From NCBI GenBank assembly GCA_021292105.1, contig CM037869.1, forward strand, positions 51,019,851-51,083,850: DNA of 64,000 nt, read 5' to 3'. Each line of letters opens with the position of its first letter. Position 1 is the first letter of the stretch. The translations under genes and the position numbers were made by a program. Below the pieces are notes generated by a model. That model did not search any database and was not told the origin of the DNA. It saw nothing but the letters and a program-made list of their open reading frames with translations. This DNA comes from Anadara kagoshimensis. Its lineage: Eukaryota > Mollusca > Bivalvia > Arcoida > Arcidae. Positions 1 through 12,167 of the stretch are shown piece after piece.

Positions 1-435
1 AAAGGAGCTTATCCACAATCTTTTTTTAATAAGAGAATTGTACCAGCGATGACAAAATCAATCTAAAACAACTCACGTAGTCATTTAATCGAATGTGAAA
101 AGAAACAATCCCGTTCATAAGGGTAAAATGTTAATTTGTATCAAAATGTGTCCATAACTATTAAAAACAGAGATTAAGTAATTATGAATATGGTTAAAAG
201 TAATCAAACAAACAACTTGTACTACGGGTCCAGAATTTTGACTTTGGCCCTAACACATCGAAAATTACAGCCTGCTTCGAAATATATTTGGAATAATGTA
301 TAAAAATAACACAAAAACACCAAGTTATCTTGGTATCGACAGTAGCACTTGATCCCGAACAATAATTGTGACAGTCCCAAGTAGAAATCCCATCTACGGA
401 ACAAACTGACAATCCAAGTAATCAAGACAATAAAA

Positions 436-460
436 TTACGTCATGATGACGTCACGTCAT
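436..460. promoter_or_regulatory. cluster of CRE/ATF-like sites
   Basis: Three overlapping or adjacent CRE-type motifs lie within 25 bp: TTACGTCA (436-443), a full palindromic TGACGTCA (447-454) and CACGTCAT (453-460). TGACGTCA is the consensus for CREB/ATF bZIP dimers. A further TGACGTCA lies at 1215-1222. No transcription start or coding exon is recognisable beside them, so regulatory function is inference only. Confidence 0.35.
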
Positions 461-2280
461 GTTGTGCACACCTTTCACTGAAGATATCTGAATACTAGTA
501 TGGCGAACGCCTTTTGCGATATATCGTTACTTTGCATCGCCTGATTTTCCTTACGCCATGCAATAACTTGCCGATACATAAATTTTCAAATAAGAAGTCA
601 TTTATGCTATGTTGACGACGTCACTAATGTACGTAAACGTAATTTGTGTATAGGTAAATGATTAAAATAACTGACCTTTGACCTTTGTTTTTTATGTTAA
701 GAAACATAAATTATGACAAATTTCGAGCGCCTTTGTTATCAATTAAAATTTAAAAATATTCAATTTCTTCCGTAGATGGGATTCTACTTGGTACTGTCAC
801 AATTATATTTGTTGTTTATCAGAATTTTTTTTCATTTATTTATTTAATTCATCTTATAAAAAGGGACACTTCCTATCCCTTCCTTGGTTTTTATTTTTCT
901 AAATTTTGTCTGAAATTTGCTTTTCTTCTTAAGAAGCAAAGCAATGTTTTAGTTCAGATCGACCTTAAATTAATTGCTAAAAAATATTTGACTTGCATTA
1001 AATCGCAGAACAAATAATATTAAACACGAAATGATCAAGATTAGGCCATGTCTCGTTAATTCCTTGTTTACGGATGATAAAATATAGTACATATGTTTTT
1101 TGCCCCAGTCAAATGTTATCCTTTCATACCCAAGGCGGTCATTTTAGGATAGTGGATGAAAGTGGAAACCACAAACATTTTTCAAGTAAGGCCATTTCAA
1201 TAAAATTCTATGTTTGACGTCACTTGTCACTTAATGTTTTTAAAGGGAGGACGGTATACGGCAAACAAACAAATTTTAATGAAAAAACAAAATCATATAT
1301 TCTGTTCATATGCACATTACATTTTCATTAAATAAATAAAAAAACAACATTCTGTTTTAAATGTTTAATTGAAATTAAAAAAAAACAAACAATGAAAGAA
1401 ATTTATTTGAACAAAATTAAAGTGGAAGAGATTTATTTCAAATTGCAAGTATATATAATTCAGTCTGTGAAACGGACATAAAAAATGACCACATTTTACG
1501 ATCGAATGCGGATTTTCGCATTTGATGGAATTGTTTGTTTTTTTTTTTTTTTTTGTTTTTTTTTTTTTTTTTGTTTTTTTGGTTTTTTTTTTAAATAATA
1601 AAACGGGCGCGCGCGATTATGTCAAACATAGAACTTTATAGGAATGGCCTTAACAGACCTTTTGATCTTCCATTGTGGTATTCTACCCAGAGCTGTGAGA
1701 GACCTTTTGACCCGAAGAAACAAAACAAATTATGATTTTTTGTTGACTAAGGGTTGGTGTTTTAATGTTTGATAAAAAACAAAAGCTTATATGGTCAAGA
1801 TTTACATATACATAAGACAACAAAACCTTCATAAAGACCTTATTTATGAATGTTAACAAATACCTGAATTTTAAGCGTATGAAATTTACATAGACATAAA
1901 ACAAAGTGATGGCCTTATCGATGATGTACTTGAATCTGAAGCGTAAGATAGAAGGATTATTGACATATTGTGAACTATTAAAATCCCAAGTGTATAACAA
2001 TCTTGATTATAATTAATCTATTGTAGGTCAGAGTAGAGCCTTATTAGTGTATATTGATTTGAAGAGAAGGAAAGTTCCTGTTGAAATAACACATAAAGGC
2101 CAAGATCAATGTTATTTTATTTTTCATTGGTCAATAATTATCTGAGACAAAGGGTTTCATTGGTTAATTGATCGCCATCGTAAAATATTTTGAACGAATG
2201 GAATCAATAAACTATTGATTTATGTATCAAAGGATATCAGCTTATCAGTTAATGACACCTTAAAACATATATTAACGCCT
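461..2280. other. no gene recognised
   Basis: AT-rich sequence with short stop-broken frames only. It contains a T-rich tract with occasional G at about 1538-1592 and one TGACGTCA at 1215-1222. Nothing else was identified. Confidence 0.5.
1538..1592. repeat. poly-T rich tract
   Basis: Nearly uninterrupted T run broken by a few G residues. Simple low-complexity DNA; it could be the tail of an old retroposon in reverse orientation, but no element body is recognisable next to it. Confidence 0.8.
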
Positions 2281-2362
2281 GTCACGAACACACGGCTTCT
2301 GAAATGTCGTTAGCAAGTGCTTGTAGTTCATACTTTGTCACGAACTATCTAGAAACAGTGCC

Positions 2363-2519
2363 GGTTCAGCATCTCATCTCGACCTTTATTTATCAGCAGC
2401 TGCTGTCTACCTCTTGGCAGCTTATCGGTCATTAGCTAGCTTTCAATATCTCGGCCTCTGCAGCTTAGCTTTGACTACTTTTCGTTAGCTCAGTGTTAAC
2501 TTTTCGACAAGTCGGTACT
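2363..2519. mobile_element. MITE family F, partial copy
   Basis: Right half of the F family. It has the internal 'GCAGCTGCTGTCTACCTC' style body and the right terminus TTCGTTAGCTCAGTGTTAAC followed by a TTCGACA terminal motif. The left terminal inverted repeat is missing. It sits between two degenerate direct repeats (about 2281-2345 and 2598-2665, both with GTCACGAACAC). Confidence 0.6.
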
Positions 2520-2925
2520 TTAACTATAATAATGAATAAACACTTCACTTCACATGGATTCTTCTATGTTTTCAGCAGTACTGGCATTTCATCCTTTGTC
2601 ACGAACACAAATATTCATGTATGTTGAACCGTGATAAACAAGTGCTAGTAGTTCATATACTAACTAAAGACAAAACAATAGTTATATGCCATTAGGAAAC
2701 ATTTTTCAGACAAAGAATGTCTAATCAAAGATTTGATATTTTATTTTTACGATTTTGTAACCGGAACCAGGGCTGTAAAGCTATTCAGATTATATTATTA
2801 ACTATATAGCTTCCATCTGGATAAGCTATTTCATCTTATTCAAATTAATCTTTAATTACATTTAATACATTTAAAGGTCCATAATTTTTATGCCCATTCC
2901 TTTTACAGTTTTGGTTTAACACGTG

Positions 2926-3120
2926 GCGGGCTTAACTAGTATAACACAAGATACTTATCCTTCTGGAGCATCTGGTCTTACTTTCCTCGTGGAAGGTCGC
3001 GAGTTTAACTTAATTTTGAAGTGTTCAAAGCTTTAAGGAGTATGTTTGAACATAGACGGAAACTTTCCACCAGGTGCTCTGGAAGGGCAAGTATCTTCTG
3101 TCTAGCTATACCCGCCATGT
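2926..3120. repeat. dispersed repeat E, two fragments in opposite orientation
   Basis: 2926-3030 reads as the plus-strand E module (ACACGTGGCGGGCTTAACTAG then a 'GAGCATCTGGTCTTACTTTCC' like segment). 3055-3120 reads as its reverse complement (CCACCAGGTGCTCTGGAAGG, then TAGCTATACCCGCCATG). The same module recurs at 15.2, 21.6, 25.4, 31.2, 61.5, 62.2 and 62.5 kb. Its parent class is not known to me. Confidence 0.6.
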
Positions 3121-3190
3121 AAGGACCTTGACTATCCTAGATTTGCGATAACCCTCGGCCAATAAAACTTGTTCTTTCATTTTCTCTTCA

Positions 3191-3514
3191 ATCGGTAGTT
3201 CAGTTGGTGGGGTACTCGCTCCGAAAGTGGAAGGTTGTGAATTCGAACCCCGATCGGGTCTGCACCAGGACTTGAAAGTGGGTATTGACTGTTCTTTCGC
3301 CAAGCTCTCGGCATTACGAAATGAAAGTCATGGCTCTTTTGCTTGGGAACTTAAAATAAACAAGGTGGGCTTGGCACGATCAGGGACCCTGCTATAAAAT
3401 TCCATCAGTGCAACGCATTGGCATAATTTTTGCACCTTTATCTATAGATGGCGACGTCTCGATATAAGTGATATATTCTTGACTATGAGGTTATAAACAT
3501 TACTCAATTCAACC
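3191..3514 (+). mobile_element. tRNA-derived SINE, family A
   Basis: Nearly complete copy. The tRNA-like head at 3191-3260 shows a degenerate A box (GGTAGTTCAGTTGGTGG) and a B box (TTCGAACCCCG), the promoter elements used by RNA polymerase III. A body with CTTGAAAGTGGGTATTGACTG follows, then the family tail (GGCGACGTCTCGATATAAGT ... CATTACTCAATTCAACC). At least 15 other copies or fragments occur in the window. Confidence 0.88.
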
Positions 3515-4870
3515 ATTAAATCGGATTTGGTAGCGTACCGACGGATAAGCTCTAGCGTGTGTGCGGTACAGTTAAGTCGAATCCGAAAACACAAGTACGA
3601 GTTTTGCGTTAGCATCTGTTAGCTGTGTTCACATCTGCCAAAACTACCGACACGAAAATTTAGGGATATTTGGCTTTTTGTTCCCCGGCGAAATCCACTT
3701 ATTTGTAATGTACTTTAAAGGTCTGTCGAAAGTTTTACATCAAACGTCGACCGATTCAGTTCCTTGTCTCGGATCTTCGTTCATTGTATCTCAGGTTTCG
3801 TTAGACATATAAAAACACCGAATCATGAAAGTAGAGCAGTATCTTGAGACACACCCCTAGCCCCAATGTTGCGGAGTTGTTATAACAATTTGACCTTGAC
3901 CATTACACCGGAATTTGTTATGCGACAAATTCTTTCAAGTCGGATTACATTTGCGAAAAAGTTTAATCAAGTTCAATGCATAATATGGATGATATGGACA
4001 CGGGCATGTTTTTTGAACGGACGCACGGACGGATGGATGGAATGAACAGAAAGACGGGTATGTCGCCTACTGGTGCAAGGTATAAAAATATGATAACGCC
4101 GTAAGTTAATAAAACCATCAACAAGTGAAATTTATGGAATAAAATACAGAAAAAGTTTACCATGCAGTGCAAAAATGTCGCCATTTTCTCGGCGACCATC
4201 TTGAAAAAGGCAAAAATCGGAATGGCCAACTACGATTTTATAAAACTATGTCATTTGATAATTATTTGGGAAAAATTTTACGCTTTTATCCGCATTTGAA
4301 ATATTTTGGTGAAAAATTCATGTTAACCGCTCCATAACAACAGCTTTTCCACATATAATTTCTATCTTCGGATGGATAAAAGCCATTCATTGATTTTTCG
4401 ATTTCTATTCGTTAGCTCAGTGTTGAATTGTCTACTATATGTGTGAAATGTAACTATTTAAATTAATTTATAAAAACACTTCAACTGGAATTGTAGATTC
4501 ATTTTTATTGTAATTTTACTTGACAAACAACCGGTTACATAACCTGATGTACATTCGAGGAAATGACATATTTCATATTTCTGAATGATAAATTCTAGAT
4601 GAGATAGCGTTATTACATCCTGTCGGAAATGTATTCGAGCTTGTCGAGCCGTGAAATGGCATGTGCAATGATAACGCAATTTGATAGCGAAACCATACCC
4701 TTTTTTCTGCTGACACTAAAACAAATCGTTTTTCATTTTTGAAATTATCAATTCCCAGGAAGATTGATTTGAACATTACGCTCCGTAATGGCGCTGTTAC
4801 AAGCAATTATTTTCCATTGATTCTTAATTTAATAGTAATTTCATTTCTTCGTTTTTGTAAGAGGTATAGG
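3515..4870. other. no gene recognised; possible dispersed-repeat relic
   Basis: No coding signal seen. Around 4015-4060 there is a GGACGCACGGACGGATGGAT stretch. GGAC-rich runs of this kind are common at the edge of repeats in mollusc DNA (recall). The rest is AT-rich without a recognised element. Confidence 0.4.
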
Positions 4871-6731
4871 AAATTTGTGTTTATAATTGGTAGGATATAA
4901 TTGATCGAATAAGTGTAAACTGTAAATTTCGTTTTAAAGCTAATTGAAGCGTCCTAACCTTTCAATTATGACATAACAATGACATAATAAAAACCATTTA
5001 TTACAAAATAGTTTTTTTACAAATCAGGATGACGATTTTAAGTGCCAAGCGTTTTCCGCAATAACCGAACATTTTAACATTAGTTTCCGTTTCTCTAACA
5101 AACATTTTAGGTTTTCAGTTTTTAATTGATTTGAAAAAAACGACATTTAACCTTTTAGTTGTTCAATTAGGATTTTGATTTAACTGACCTGACATTAATG
5201 TCGCGATTTTTATCTGCCAATTATTACTTGTTTAAAAAAGATTTGAAGACATAGGTAAAACGTACTATAATGAGGTTCGACACTGTACCACGTAATGAAC
5301 ACTTCTTGACATTTTAACGGGGCGCTTTGGAAACCGTTTACGTCTTAAATACTCAAAGAAACGTCGTTTTCACGATAAAACATAATCTTATGCGATTTCA
5401 CATCCGATGGTAATATGTGTACAAAGGTTAGTAATACCTGTTTCCGTTAATACAAAGCGTTTTGGATAAAGTTAACGTCGCAAATTTCCGTCTTTATCAC
5501 AGGAAACATAATCTAACGCGTTCCATACCCGTTGGAAATAAGAGTTCCGCACAAACGTTAAGGATATCACGTGATACAGTGGCGAAGTCCATTGCAATTG
5601 TTGTTCTAGTACATATAAACATCGGTACGTCTAATGCTTTGGATATTCACACGAAGTTAGAGAAGTTAAACCTTTATTTAACCTATCGCTAGTGAAAAAG
5701 GAAACGTACATAGAAACAATGAAAAAAATAATTCTCTTTTGGAAATAAATGATTCTTCATGGATTCAAGAATTGTTATCAAACCATTATCTATCAAGCAC
5801 AAACTTACCGATGTCCGAATATGATAAAGAAAAACTATATGAACGGCGAAGAATGCGATCTACCTTATCCTTTCGCTTTTGCACCATTGCGTAATTGTAA
5901 GAGTTGTGGATGTATAGTCCCTTACCAATGTACATTTCATAATGCCACCAATCAAATTAGCATTTTGCTGTGATTTTAATTTGAATCATTTTTTATATTT
6001 AGATGAAACCATTTAAAAAAAAGTTTCTGTATACGAAATTCAAAAACATGTTCCATGTCCAAGAAATTCATTTTTTACAATAGTTTATTACCAACACGAC
6101 ATTTTATGTTATAACGTTTTATAATTGTTCTTGTTATATAGCTCTTTGTCTAAAATGTTGACAATCTGATATCATTAGACTAAAACGTTATATAACAAGC
6201 TTATAATTAGTTAATCAAAAACAAATATACTAATCCATGTCCGAATCACAATCCATGAGCAAAGTAAAATTAGCAAATCGGTACTTTTCCGTTCGACACG
6301 TTAAATGTACTGTTGGTCGTAAAATCGCAATAATACGAAATTATAGAGTATTTGACAGTTCTAAGAAACATTAAAAACTCTCAGCATTGAGTTTTATCCT
6401 TTTTGGTAAAATTCTACTTTTTTCTAGATACAAGGTTACAAGTAGTCGGCATTTGTTGAACTCTTTATGGACTAAGCTAGTTAAATACTGCGTTAACTAA
6501 ACCAGTTGATTAGCAAAAATGAATTTTGTATATTTCGTAATATCTTTTTTAATATTTGCTCAAAATAAAATCATTATAAAAGCCATTTAAGTCAAAACTT
6601 TATATCCTAAATCAAATTACTAGTTTTAATGACAAATTGAATTCCATGAACCAAGAGTTAACGAAATACGAATACTAACCGATGATCGCAAAAAAGATAT
6701 AAGAACAAAATAGAGTTTTGTATTAACTTAC
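4871..6731. other. no gene recognised
   Basis: AT-rich DNA containing vaguely repeated phrases (for example TTTCCG...AATAC motifs at 5.3-5.6 kb) and a short reverse-orientation E tail at 6228-6275 (ACTAATCCATGTCCGAATCA). If the exon at 6732-6814 is real, this stretch is its first intron. Confidence 0.4.
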
Positions 6732-6814
6732 TGTTTTTCAGCTCTGCGTTTCATCGCTTTTTCTATAGCTTTCTGCCTCGAATGTTTGCAGTAAGACCCA
6801 AGTAAAAGAGACAT
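6732..6814 (-). CDS. possible 5' coding exon, 27 codons, splice donor follows
   Basis: On the minus strand an ATG (plus-strand 6812-6814) opens 27 codons beginning MSLLLGSYCKHSR and continuing with K/R/E-rich sequence that includes AIEKAMKRRAEK. The frame ends with CA directly before a consensus donor GTAAGT (intron begins at 6731), leaving phase 2. Length, phase, donor context (ACA|GTAAGT) and about ten positions match the candidate exon at 23901-23983, including MS, G-x-Y, K-x-IE and KR-x-A. Read without splicing, the frame stops at the TAA inside GTAAGT, giving a 28-residue peptide, so a small ORF is the alternative. No second exon was found. Function unknown. Confidence 0.4.
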
Positions 6815-7497
6815 TTTAGAATATATCCTTTTAACAAAATTTTCAAAAATGCCCCAAAACTTCAAAACAACCCCTATTTATTCCAACATAGATTGATTTA
6901 ATATTACGAAGGACATTGAACCCTTTTTTTCAAAGAATGTAAATTTCTATTATTTCATTAAACTAATGAGTTCAAAGTGATTGTAGTTTTTATTCGAAAA
7001 CTAGCTAATCTCGTGTTATCAGTAAAAGCCTGACTGCAGCACTTAACCTTTGTTGTTTTTTTTTCGAAATCGCAATCTTTGAAATAACAGCATCATCGGT
7101 TTAATTAGAAAATACTCATTAGTGCTGTAAAAAAGGTAAAAAGAAATCGACCAGTTTTGTTCTTCTGTCTTCAGATCGGTTCTTTTCAATGCGTTTATCC
7201 ATTCACACGTGAAAATGCAAACAAGTTTTTTCCATTACCGTAATACACCGTATATGTGTAACTTGTATAACGAGATTTCAAACATTTAATAACACCAGGA
7301 AGAAAACCCGACAAGAATTGCATGAACTGTAAAGTGTTTGTGAGGACTTTTATCCTGGGAATATTTTGGCCTTGTTTTCCCAAGTATCAAAATCGAACTT
7401 TTCCGAGCTCTATTGTTTGATAATTAAGCAATGTTTATTTCGAGATATATATATGTACTTTTAGGGTTTTTTTTATATTTGAATATTAGTAAATATT

Positions 7498-7688
7498 CAC
7501 TGATTGCCTGGGAAGAGACCTTAAAAACGCTTCCCTCGCCATAGTAGGCATGACAATCTAAAGAACCCTCCCTGCACAATGCCCTGAGCGTACTGCAAAG
7601 GTAAACAATTTCGTCATCTTATCTATAGCTGGTGATGCTTCGATGTAAGTGACATAGTTTTGAATAGGACGTAAAACCTTATTCAACC
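7498..7688 (+). mobile_element. SINE family A, 3' half
   Basis: Carries the conserved tail: CTATAGCTGGTGATGCTTCG, then ATGTAAGTGACATAG, ACGTAAAACC and TTCAACCAA. The tRNA-like head is absent. It is duplicated with its flanks as the copy at 8248-8426. Confidence 0.75.
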
Positions 7689-8247
7689 AATTATACATTT
7701 GTTATAGTGTGAACCTGTAATGTTTAACAAAATGAGGAAAATAACATCTACCTTAGCTACAAATGCAAACAATGTTCCCCATTTTGTTTTGCTAACTTCA
7801 GACCGGTACTATTTTAATGCGTTTATCCATTCACACGTGAAAATGCAAACAAGTTTTACCCATTTTGTTTTGCTAACTTTAAACCGGCCATTTTTAATGG
7901 GTTTATCTATTCACACGTGAAAATACAAAACAAGTTTTTCCCATTACCGTAATACACCGTGTACGTGTAACTTGTATAATGAGATTTCAAACATCGATTA
8001 AAATCATTAAGAAAGCCCGCCAAAAATGTAAGAATTATAGCGTGTTTGTGTGGACTTTTATCCTGTTATAATGAGGAAGAATACTTTGACCTTATTTCCA
8101 AGTACAAAAATCGCACTTATCCAAACTCTATTATTGGACAATTAAGCAATGTTTATTTCCAACATATATATGTACTTTTATTTATTTATTTTTTTTTATT
8201 TTTTTTTTATTTTTTTTATTTTATTTTTTTTTTGAATATTAGTATTT

Positions 8248-8426
8248 ATTCACTGATTGCCTGGGAAGACACCGTAAAACCACTCCCCTTGTCATGATAG
8301 GCATGGCAATCTAAGGAACCACAATGCCCTGACTATATACTATTCTGTCATTTTATCTATAGCTGGTGATGCCTCGATGTACGTGAAATAGTTTTGACTA
8401 AGACGTAAAACCTCATTTAACCAATG
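8248..8426 (+). mobile_element. SINE family A, 3' half (duplicated copy)
   Basis: Paralogue of 7498-7688 within the local triplication. It shares the preceding CACTGATTGCCTGGGAAGA and the same truncation point, so the two copies came from one insertion followed by duplication. Confidence 0.75.
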
Positions 8427-8434
8427 ATTGTAAA

Positions 8435-8647
8435 GGGGATTATTTTCGTGGGGTGAAACTTTCGCGATTTTTTAAATCTCGCATTTCGCGTGGGTGTAAT
8501 TTTCGCGTAACCAATATTAATGGGTGTATATACTATATATGTGATAGATTAACCTGTATGGTAGACATTTTCGCGTGGGTAAAATTTTCGCGGTATAATC
8601 GTCAGCGCGAAATAAGAAAAAATTTTACCAACCCGAAAATTCTCCCC
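8435..8647. mobile_element. 213-bp MITE rich in TTTCGCG motifs
   Basis: Present in unit 2 of the local triplication but absent from the matching position of unit 1 (CCAATTATACATTTG), which defines it as an insertion. The ends are imperfect inverted repeats: GGGGATTATTTTCG at the left, and the right end reads GGGGAGAATTTTCG on the other strand. The interior repeats TTTTCGCG several times. Superfamily not assigned. Confidence 0.65.
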
Positions 8648-9213
8648 TTTCCAGTATACATTTGTAATAGTGTGAACCAGAAATGTTTTACAAAAATGGG
8701 GAAAATAATATCTACCTGGAAAAAATACCCTAAGCTACAAATTTAATTCCACCCCCCATTTTGTTTTGCTACCTTTAGACCTGTCTTTCTAATGCGTTTA
8801 CCCATTCACACGTGTATTTGTAATTATTTTTAAAACAGGTTTTTCAAACATTGACTAAAACTAGGAAGAAAGACCGGCAAGAAATGTCTGGTTAATGAAC
8901 TAATGGGGTAGGAATTCTTTAGCCTTATTTCTAAGTTCAACATCGAACGTTTCTGAAATGTATTGTTAGTCGAGTAAGCAATGTCTATTTAAAAACTTTT
9001 TCATTTTTCGATTTGTTTAGTTTTTGAAAAAGTAATTATTTAATTATTATTTACATTTCACAGACAGATACTATTTTAGAAACAAGTATACTACAAGTTA
9101 ACAAACTTAGTACTATGGTATAAATATCAAGTCCATGTGTGGGGTGTTTTATGCATGGTGTCGTGAAAACTAGAATCGACCAGTGGTCCAGTGACATGCC
9201 AGTATTATACAAA

Positions 9214-9625
9214 CAACAACTAAGGTATCTCAATATGTAGAGTGTTCGCTCTGTTTGTGAGAGGTCAGTGTTGGAACTTCAAACCCCGGTCGAGGAAAAG
9301 ACTAGAACTTGACACGTGGTCGAATGCCTAGAACTGAACAAACATTCGATGTGAGAGGTCGAATTCCGGCCTGTCTGACCAAGACTTGAAAATAAGAAGC
9401 GACTGACAAGCTCTCTAGATTTAGATATGAAAATCATAGTTTGTCTACGAATTGACGTTAAAAAACAATGCTCCGTGTGACGGTCGGTGTGGCAGGTTAA
9501 CGAACCCTCCCTGTATATTGTTTTGTACGCACTGCTAAGGTCTGCTACTGCACTTATAAGTGGTGACATCTGGATATAAGTGAAGTAACTTTGACTTGGA
9601 CATAAAACCCTGTTCAAGTAATTAA
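9214..9625 (+). mobile_element. tRNA-derived SINE, family A
   Basis: The head at 9214-9295 resembles a tRNA, with TTCAAACCCCGG as a B-box relative. The body has an internal partial repeat of the head (9330-9370), and the tail has GGTGACATCTGGATATAAGT...GTTCAAGTAATT. The tail passes directly into the tandem array starting near 9640. Confidence 0.7.
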
Positions 9626-9639
9626 CTATACATACAATA

Positions 9640-10405
9640 CAACTGTATTGCATTCCTGAACTGACGCCTTAGTATAAGTGGAGAAATCCTAATTTTGATG
9701 TAAAATTACATAAATCCACTCCAAAATTCTGAACGAAACACCTTGATTGAAATTAAATGATCTTGATTGAAGTGTAAAAACACATATACTCCACTTTATC
9801 ATACTTGAACTGACTCCCTTGGTATATTAAGTGAATGAATCTTGTCTGGGACGTAAAACTACTGTACATTACTTTACTCCATACCACCACTCTTGAACTG
9901 AACGCCTTCATGTCAGTTAAGGAATTACATTACTCTAATGAACTCCATCTTTCCCAAACTAACCACCTTGATATATGTGAAGTAATCTTGGATTGGGCGT
10001 CGTAATTTTACACCATTCTTGAACTAAATGAATATCTTAATATAAGCGAAAAATAGTGACTGGTTGTAAAATACGTAGCTCTACTCCACTTGACTTACTT
10101 GGCGTTAAATAAATTACTCCATTGCACACATCAGTTCCTGAACTAAACGCCTTTATATAAGTTAAGAAACCCTGACTTGGACGTAAAATCACATTATTCC
10201 GCCTAAATCTTTCATTCCAAACTGACCGACTTGGTATAAAAAAATTAATCTTGGTTTGGGATTACATTTACATTACTCTACCATTCTTGAATTGAAGTGA
10301 AAGATATTGACTCATCGTAAAATTACATTTACTCCACTTTGGCGTAAAATTACATTACTCCACTCCACCATTCCTGGATAGAATGCATTGATATAATCTG
10401 GGAGG
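9640..10405 (+). repeat. tandem array derived from a SINE-A tail
   Basis: About eight degenerate units, each with a CTTGAACTGAACGCCTTGG-like start, a TATAAGTGAA segment, a 'TTGACTTGGACGTAAAA' segment and TTACATTACTCCACTCC. Unit length varies, about 65-125 bp. The motifs ATATAAGTGA and TTGACTTGGACGTAAAA are the SINE-A 3' tail that ends just upstream at 9625, so the array most simply arose by amplification of that tail. Confidence 0.7.
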
Positions 10406-10429
10406 TAAAATTTACTTTGGTTTTAGGAT

Positions 10430-10453
10430 TGAGATTTGAAATCTCACTAGTAT

Positions 10454-10486
<33 letters not shown>

Positions 10487-10770
10487 GACTTGGTTTTACA
10501 GATTGTGATTTTGACACGGACTGGTATGGGTTTTTTTTTAACTTTAGTTTTCGGATCGTGATTTAAATTTTTGAACACGAACTGGTATGTATGTTTTTTT
10601 ATTTTTATTTTGCTTTTCGGATCGTGATTTGAACACGGACTGTTATGTTTGTTTTTTAGTTTTACTTTCATTTTTGGATCGTGATTCGAATATGGGCTGG
10701 TATTTTTTACGTTTTTTATGTTGCTTTTGAGACGGACTGTGGCTTGAACATGGACCTATATGTATGTGTT
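10430..10770 (+). repeat. tandem array of the E-module 3' part
   Basis: Five degenerate units of about 60-70 bp, each containing GGATCGTGATTTGAACACGG followed by ACTGGTATGT and a T-rich run. The longest T run is at about 10458-10486. The same phrase occurs singly at the end of E copies near 62.4 kb and in reverse at 6.2, 17.4, 21.3 and 63.1 kb. Confidence 0.7.
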
Positions 10771-10983
10771 TGATGATTTATCCCGCTCCTCGATAGATCT
10801 CACACATTTTGTGTCATGAATTATTGAAAAGTACATTTCGTATCATGGGTTTTTTAAAGTGTAAATCAAACATAATAGCAGTAGAAACATTGATCTCATA
10901 AGAGAAGACCAAAACCAGAACATCAAAGATAAAATTGTAATTGCTTTAAAAACTAAAAAATATAGCAATTATTCTGATAAGAA

Positions 10984-11180
10984 CAGCACAGACCTGTCGA
11001 AAGCTTAACAAATGAGCTAGCAAACAAATTGTCGTGTGGTCAAGATATGAAAAGTGTATGACCGAAGAGCTATTAGCTACCCAATGTTGCTATAGAAACA
11101 GTGGTAACTATTGGTAACAAGAGGCCGAGATGAGCTAATTATTCATCTACTTAGTATTAGACTTTCGAGAGGTCTGTACT
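10984..11180. mobile_element. MITE family F
   Basis: Left terminus CAGCACAGACCTGTCGAAAG, right terminus in reverse complement AGTACAGACCTCTCGAAAGT. The interior has the family phrases GGCCGAGATGAGCT and AGCTAACG. Non-coding, about 197 bp. Confidence 0.8.
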
Positions 11181-11585
11181 TAGCTAACGAAAAAGCAATT
11201 TAAATGAGATAAAAAATTAATTATGAAATAAAATCTAGATCGTTGTAATTGTCATGGTGTTTGAAGATTTGAAGGTACATTGCCATTGAAATGTGATTAC
11301 GGTGATGAATTATTAATTAATATGTAAATTAAGTGAAATTAAAATTCGCTAAGTACGTATTTTGTTTTTTGTTTATTAAAAATTGAATTTTATGTTCTTT
11401 GTTAACAGTGAAAATATCGATGTCATCGCCTGATAATTAACAATGATTGGGAAATCAGGCAACTGATCCACGTTTGTGAGATCTATACACTGACACTATT
11501 TCAAGAAGAAAGTTTTAAAAAACGTGTTTTCGTGTTTATGTCTAACAAACTTGCAATAGATTAATTCAACGAAAGGGGGAGGGAT

Positions 11586-11905
11586 TGACGTCCTTAAAAA
11601 AATACTATATCGAGACGTCATCAGCTTTTGGTGAGGTGGCAGAAATTTTTACCTTTGCATTGAGCTCAGGGCAATGAGCAGGGGGGGGGGGTAAAGTGCC
11701 TAGTCTGCCGTGACACGGGTATCGGTTTTTTTTTTTAATGAATTCCGAAGTACCGTGCGACATTCATTTCTAAATGCCGCGTGCGCTTGCTGAAAGAACA
11801 TTTACTACCCATTTTTAAGTCCTGATCAGACCCGATCGGGGTTCGAACCCACGAGTTACTATATACGGAGTGAGCACTTTTTCAAATAGGATAACCTAGT
11901 TGCTC
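11586..11905 (-). mobile_element. tRNA-derived SINE, family A
   Basis: Reverse-orientation copy. The 3' tail is at 11586-11640 (ATATCGAGACGTCATCAGCT), the body includes TGCCGTGACACGGGTATCGG, and the tRNA-like head at about 11830-11905 has the reversed B box CGGGGTTCGAACCCACG. A run of G near 11680 is a local expansion. Confidence 0.8.
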
Positions 11906-12167
11906 CACATTTTGGAGAACTCGATTGAAAACATTCATAAAAGTAGCACGAGGTATAATAATTCAGTCTTTAACTTATATCGAGGATGGTTGAGGTAACC
12001 AGAGTTCTCGAAGAAATTTACGATCTCCGCATTGACAAAATTTTTCACACTAGGATCTGTAAGAGTCGGGTTCGAGAGACGCTTTGATAGTAAGCGATTA
12101 ATTGATTGTACACCACCAATAAGCTAATATGTTTTATTTTAACGAAAATCAAAGAAAAGAATGTAAA

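Larger units (their letters stand above)
7160..8995. repeat. degenerate tandem triplication, with SINE-A tails
   Basis: Three units share the same order of landmarks: CGTTTATCCATTCACACGTG, then an ATTTCAAACAT/TTTCAAACATTG segment, then GTGTTTGTG..ACTTTTATCCTG, then TTAAGCAATGTTTATTT. Unit 1 spans about 7160-7790 and unit 2 about 7790-8755, with a short extra copy of the first block at 7860-7930. Unit 3 is truncated (about 8756-8995). Units 1 and 2 each end in a SINE-A 3' half, so the SINE fragment was present before duplication. Confidence 0.7.

Noticed and set aside
3191..3260. Functional tRNA genes at SINE heads
   Set aside because: A and B boxes are present, but acceptor stems do not pair and the sequence continues into a SINE body; all heads in the window behave this way.
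8169..8232. Poly-T/A tract as a retroposon tail
   Set aside because: It lies in the middle of a duplicated unit whose sister copy has a short T tract at the same place, so it is a simple-sequence expansion.
9279..9653. 124-codon minus-strand frame
   Set aside because: Antisense to a SINE-A copy.
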